Origin: an uncultured Prevotella sp.
GTDB taxonomy: Bacteria > Bacteroidota > Bacteroidia > Bacteroidales > Bacteroidaceae
Assembly (NCBI GenBank): GCA_905234265.1
Contig: CAJOHJ010000003.1
Location: 124,001 to 188,000, forward strand
Reading direction: 5' to 3'
Length of the DNA stretch: 64,000 nt
In this document: positions 60,826 to 64,000 of the stretch, piece after piece
Numbering within the stretch: the stretch's first letter is position 1
Layout: each line of letters begins with the position of its first letter
Translations under genes and position numbers: made by a program
Notes under the pieces: generated by a model
Seen by the model: only the letters and a program-made list of their open reading frames with translations
What the model was told of the DNA's origin: nothing
Databases searched by the model: none

Positions 60826-60909
60826 GTAATTTCGCTGTCTTCAGCTGCAATTTACCTATTTTCAGCTACAATTTCGTTGTTGTCAGCAGCAAATTCGCTA
60901 TCGACTTAG
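60826..60909. repeat. 21-base tandem array, AATTTCG-TCAGC family (array J)
   Basis: Four diverged contiguous units at 60826, 60847, 60868 and 60889: GTAATTTCGCTGTC..., GCAATTTACCTATT..., ACAATTTCGTTGTT..., GCAAATTCGCTATC.... It begins eight bases after (3' of) the stop of the anti-sigma gene at 60918 and separates it from the STAS gene. Confidence 0.75.
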
Positions 60910-60917
60910 CGAATCTG

Positions 60918-61325
60918 TCAGATTTCCTTTTTCATGGTCAGCAGGTTTTTGCCTTCAAGGCGCTGATAGGTAACCTCGTTCATAATGTTCTTGACGATGA
61001 AAATGCCCATTCCACCCAAGTCGCGCTCGGCAGGATTGACACTCATGTCGGTATCGCCCTTCAAGGTTGGGTCGAACTCTCGCCCGCGGTCGCTGAGTAC
61101 GAACTTCAGCTCTTTCCCGTCGGTCTCGGCCACGAGTTCTATTTCCGCCGTCGTCCCTTCAGGATAAGCGTAGGAGATGACGTTGACGACCATTTCCTCC
61201 ATGACGAGGTTTAGGTTCATCTGCAGCTCCATGTCAAGGCCCAACTCTTCACCGATTTCTTCGACGAAACGGTTGACCCGCTCCAGTTCGCTCATCTGGT
61301 TTTTCAGTTTCAGTTCCTTTCTCAT
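60918..61325 (-). CDS. Anti-sigma regulatory factor, GHKL serine kinase (RsbW-like)
   Basis: 135 residues. The N-box is LNLVMEEMVVNVISYAYPEG, the G1 box VLSDRGREFDPT and the G2 region DLGGMGIFIVKNIM. This is the SpoIIAB/RsbW type that phosphorylates a STAS antagonist and sequesters a target. It lies 25 bases after the phosphatase gene. No sigma factor gene is linked. Confidence 0.9.
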   Translation of the reverse strand: MRKELKLKNQMSELERVNRFVEEIGEELGLDMELQMNLNLVMEEMVVNVISYAYPEGTTAEIELVAETDGKELKFVLSDRGREFDPTLKGDTDMSVNPAERDLGGMGIFIVKNIMNEVTYQRLEGKNLLTMKKEI

Positions 61326-61350
61326 AATCTGTAGTTTATCGGTTTTCTAA

Positions 61351-63489
61351 CTATTTCGTATCGTTGACATCTGTGTTTTCCACCAGTTTAGTGCTTTTCA
61401 CCAGTTTCACGCAGAGCATGGTAAGGTCGTCGTTCGGGTCGGCACCGTCGCGATGCTTCTCCACAGCCTCGGCAAGCATGGAGATAGTCTTCTGTGAGCT
61501 TTCGAAAGGCACCGCCTGAAGCATCTCGACAAGACGTTCGTCGGAGAATTGCTCCTGCTGGCGGTTCTCAGCCTCGTTAAGACCGTCGGTATACACAAAT
61601 AGCGGCCTATCGGAAATGTCGGCGATTTCCTCGCCTTCATATTCAAAGCCCGGCCAGAGGCCAATCGGGCAGTTGGGTATCATTTCGATGAATTCGGCCT
61701 TTCCATCCGACACCAATACCGGCGGATTGTGGCCTGCATTGCAGAAATCCAAATGCCCCGTGGACAAGTCAAGCAGACCTATGAACATTGTTACGAACAT
61801 TCCCGTCTCATTGTCCTCTCCTGAGAGCGCATCATTAATCTGGATTGCAATATCAGCCGGTTTCATGCCCTGGGCAGCCAACGTGCGGAACAGGCGTGTT
61901 GCCTGGGCCATGAACAAAGATGCAGGCACGCCCTTGCCACTGACATCGCCCAAGGCGAAGTAAAGCTTATCGGCCGTATTCTTGACACCGTCGGCCTCTA
62001 CCAGCAGATAGCCGTAAAGGTCGCCGCCAACTTCCTTGGCAGGAGTCATCGATGCAAAAAGGTCCAAGTCAGTCCGGTCAGGGAACTTGCTTGGCACCAT
62101 GCCCATCTGAATATTCCTTGCTATTCGTAAGTCGCTCTCAATGCGCTCTTTAGCTGTCGTTGTCTCTTCCAGTTGATCATAGGCGACAAGTAGCTCATCG
62201 TGAGCTTTCTTCAGTCGCTTGGCAGCACGCATGCGGAAAACCACAAAGACCAGCAGCGCCAAAGTGACAAGAACTATGATGCTGATGATTGCGCGGAACT
62301 GCGTCCGTTCCTGCTCACGCTCCAATTCGCCGACATGAAAAAGCGTGTTCATCTCGTTGAGCTGCTTCTTTGTGTCTGCACTGCTGATGGAGTCTTTCAG
62401 CAGATACATCTCGCGGTAAAGCCCTGCAGCCTCCTTATAGCGTGCAAGACAGGAAAGTATGTCTGCACGCTGTGAGATAACCGTTATGTATACGGCACGG
62501 TCCTCTTCAGCAGGCGTGAGGCGCAAACGGCGCGTGTTGTAGTCCAGTGCCTCCGCAAAGTTTCCCTGGCAAAGGCTCAGCTGTGCCTTGCAATACAACC
62601 ATGCCATTCCCTGATAGCTTTCTTCCGCCTCAAAATGACTGCTGGAATCCTCAAGCATCTGGCTGGCACGGTCAAGGCGCTTCAAGCCAAGCGCAGCCTG
62701 TGCGCAGGCAATATCATAGTAAAACCAAAGAATATCCGTCTGACTCTTATTGTTTCCAAGCTTATGGTCGGAGATAAACTGAGGGATGAACGACATCCAG
62801 CTAACTGTCAGACTATCTAACAGTTGGAATTCCTTTCTTTCGTTAAGAACGTCGCCATAATATGAATACAAATCCGGAATAGCTACTGGCAATGGCGACA
62901 GGGATAGCAGGATGTCGAGGCCCTTCTGATAAGCGACAACGCACTCGTCAAGATTGTTCATGTTCAGATAGACATTGCCCATGACATAATATGCAATGCC
63001 CTGCCCGTACTTGTTGTCGCGCTTCAGGGCATCGTCGAACATCGCCTGCACTTCCTGCAGCGACTTGTTCTTGTTGTCACCATAATAAATATATGTGTTC
63101 ACAAGATGCGTCCACAGCTCATAATATTTGTCCCACTGCCCGATGTCGGCCAGCACCTGCTTGTCAAGAGGAGCGTACTTTATTACGGAGTCGGCCATTG
63201 CACGGTTGTAGAAATACTGAATGCGCTCCACCAGCACGTCGGCAAGTTTCTCGTTGTTGTGCTGGCGGCGCGTTTCGGCAATGGCATCGTTGAGACACGA
63301 AATCTGCTGCGGCACGTCGCCGGAGACAAGGCTCAGCTGATAGAGACGGAAGTATATCTGAATTTTGTCCTTATCGCTTGCCGTAGGCAGCTTTGCCCTC
63401 AAGGCACTGACTTCATCGGCCCACACAGAAACCACTCCCGCCATCATCAACAGCAGCAGCAAAAGATTTCTATGGCAAAGGTTTTTCAT
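61351..63489 (-). CDS. PP2C-type (SpoIIE/RsbU) phosphatase with TPR-like sensor half
   Basis: 712 residues. Signal peptide (about 1-24), then about 350 residues of TPR-like helical repeats (e.g. GIAYYVMGNVYLNMNNLDECVVAYQ, quoted in part NVYLNMNNLDECVVAY), one membrane helix (IISIIVLVTLALLVFVVF, about 405), a coiled coil and a C-terminal SpoIIE domain with ARNIQMGMVP, GGDLYGY, ALGDVSGKGVPASLFMA and PNDDLTMLCVK. The extracytoplasmic TPR half would sense a signal and the cytoplasmic phosphatase would dephosphorylate the STAS protein. First gene of the cluster. Confidence 0.9.
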   Translation of the reverse strand: MKNLCHRNLLLLLLMMAGVVSVWADEVSALRAKLPTASDKDKIQIYFRLYQLSLVSGDVPQQISCLNDAIAETRRQHNNEKLADVLVERIQYFYNRAMADSVIKYAPLDKQVLADIGQWDKYYELWTHLVNTYIYYGDNKNKSLQEVQAMFDDALKRDNKYGQGIAYYVMGNVYLNMNNLDECVVAYQKGLDILLSLSPLPVAIPDLYSYYGDVLNERKEFQLLDSLTVSWMSFIPQFISDHKLGNNKSQTDILWFYYDIACAQAALGLKRLDRASQMLEDSSSHFEAEESYQGMAWLYCKAQLSLCQGNFAEALDYNTRRLRLTPAEEDRAVYITVISQRADILSCLARYKEAAGLYREMYLLKDSISSADTKKQLNEMNTLFHVGELEREQERTQFRAIISIIVLVTLALLVFVVFRMRAAKRLKKAHDELLVAYDQLEETTTAKERIESDLRIARNIQMGMVPSKFPDRTDLDLFASMTPAKEVGGDLYGYLLVEADGVKNTADKLYFALGDVSGKGVPASLFMAQATRLFRTLAAQGMKPADIAIQINDALSGEDNETGMFVTMFIGLLDLSTGHLDFCNAGHNPPVLVSDGKAEFIEMIPNCPIGLWPGFEYEGEEIADISDRPLFVYTDGLNEAENRQQEQFSDERLVEMLQAVPFESSQKTISMLAEAVEKHRDGADPNDDLTMLCVKLVKSTKLVENTDVNDTK

Positions 63490-63522
63490 AATGGAGTCAG
63501 ACTTAGGGGCGAGAGCCTGTCG

Positions 63523-64000
63523 TCAGATTTTCAGTTCTTTCATTATCTCGCTCATGCGCTGCAGGGTGCTTATGCGTGTAGGCACCAGCGGCAGGCGCAG
63601 CACATTCTCGATATAGCCCATTTCATGGAGCATAGCCTTTACGCCGGCCGGGTTGCCGTCGACGAAGAGCAATGAGAAAAGGTCTATAAACCTGTGATGT
63701 ATCTTGCGTGCAGGGTCGTACTCCCCCTTCATCTGCAGGCGGATCATCTTCGAGAACTCGCGCGGAAGGGCATTGCCTATCACGCTGATGACGCCTACGG
63801 CACCGCATGAAATCATCGGGAACGTCAGAGCATCGTCACCGGAAATGACATCGAACGACTTTGGCTTGTTTTTAATGATTTCATCCACCTGCTCCAGATT
63901 TCCAGAAGCCTCCTTGATGGCTACGATGTTCTCGCAGTCATGAGCCAGACGGACAGTGGTGGCTGCAGACATGTTCACGCCAGTACGCCCTGGCACGTTG
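63523..64000 (-). CDS. dapA: 4-hydroxy-tetrahydrodipicolinate synthase, 3' part
   Basis: Partial: the 5' end lies beyond the window. Visible are NVPGRTGVNMS and the Schiff-base lysine in IVAIKEASGNLEQV, then VISGDDALTFPMISCGAVGVISV and the usual helical C-terminus. The enzyme condenses pyruvate with aspartate semialdehyde in lysine and diaminopimelate synthesis. About 160 of the usual 295 residues are present. Confidence 0.95.
   Translation of the reverse strand, partial: NVPGRTGVNMSAATTVRLAHDCENIVAIKEASGNLEQVDEIIKNKPKSFDVISGDDALTFPMISCGAVGVISVIGNALPREFSKMIRLQMKGEYDPARKIHHRFIDLFSLLFVDGNPAGVKAMLHEMGYIENVLRLPLVPTRISTLQRMSEIMKELKI

Overview
The window is a gene-dense piece of a Bacteroidales chromosome, most likely Prevotellaceae. 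The evidence is sequence-internal: many genes are preceded by the Bacteroidetes sigma-ABfr promoter (TTTG, about 19-20 bases, then TAnnTTTG); the Rnf cluster has the order rnfBCDGEA headed by an RseC-like protein; small family markers are present, such as a DUF4295-type protein beside rpmG/rpmB, an HU/SPOR protein and a SusC-like TonB receptor; and lipoproteins have Bacteroidetes-style signals. Assignment to family level is inference. I see no prophage, integrase, complete insertion sequence, CRISPR array, tRNA or rRNA.

Layout. 1-7.4 kb: a glucosaminidase/LysM protein, a small conserved protein, and the rseC-rnfBCDGEA operon for a membrane ferredoxin:NAD oxidoreductase. 7.6-12.6 kb: a glycosyltransferase, a GH51 arabinofuranosidase and a dipeptidyl peptidase IV. 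12.7-23.2 kb: a TRIC-like channel and rarA on the minus strand, then an acidic protein and a second glycosyltransferase on plus, then a long minus-strand run (an unassigned ATP-grasp protein, a GH43 enzyme, map, tsaD, cinA/pncC, rpmB, rpmG, DUF4295). 23.3-35.5 kb, plus strand: the RNase P RNA, whose 3' end lies just before a YihY/BrkB membrane protein, then iorAB, galE, a methyltransferase, a GH10-like hydrolase, ruvC, a twin ABC ATPase and clpC. 35.5-38.7 kb, minus: an AlaX-like editing protein, a GH13 amylase and fabD. 38.9-43.2 kb, plus: a FemAB/GNAT-like protein, a TonB-dependent receptor and kdsB. 43.3-52.7 kb, minus: yebC, pheT, rnz, a lipocalin-like lipoprotein, mazG, nspC, a nitrilase-family amidase, a lipoprotein and rfbC. 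52.8-57.1 kb, plus: an HU/SPOR envelope protein, a zinc-ribbon/FHA protein, a candidate small RNA, an NhaC-type antiporter and an unassigned protein. 57.1-64 kb, minus: a GH25 lysozyme, serS, a four-gene partner-switching phosphatase module and the 3' part of dapA.

Most genes are housekeeping or envelope functions. The accessory flavour is plant-polysaccharide use (GH51, GH43, GH13) and peptide use (DPP IV, IorAB), with Rnf linking ferredoxin reduced by IorAB to NAD and an ion gradient.

The most unusual signal is not a gene. At least ten non-coding spots carry short tandem arrays with a period of 21 bases (one has 22, one has 42 = 2 x 21). Five share one sequence family (units starting GATAATT); the others have unrelated sequences. 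All lie on the 3' side of a gene, often touching its stop codon or directly after its terminator hairpin, and none lies in a purely divergent promoter region. The same 21-base step appears twice inside the linker of the HU/SPOR gene and in a possible 44-residue coupled ORF ahead of the TonB receptor. I know of no established name for this set. Other points of interest are near-leaderless starts, an inverted-repeat double promoter, and a nested palindromic element after galE.
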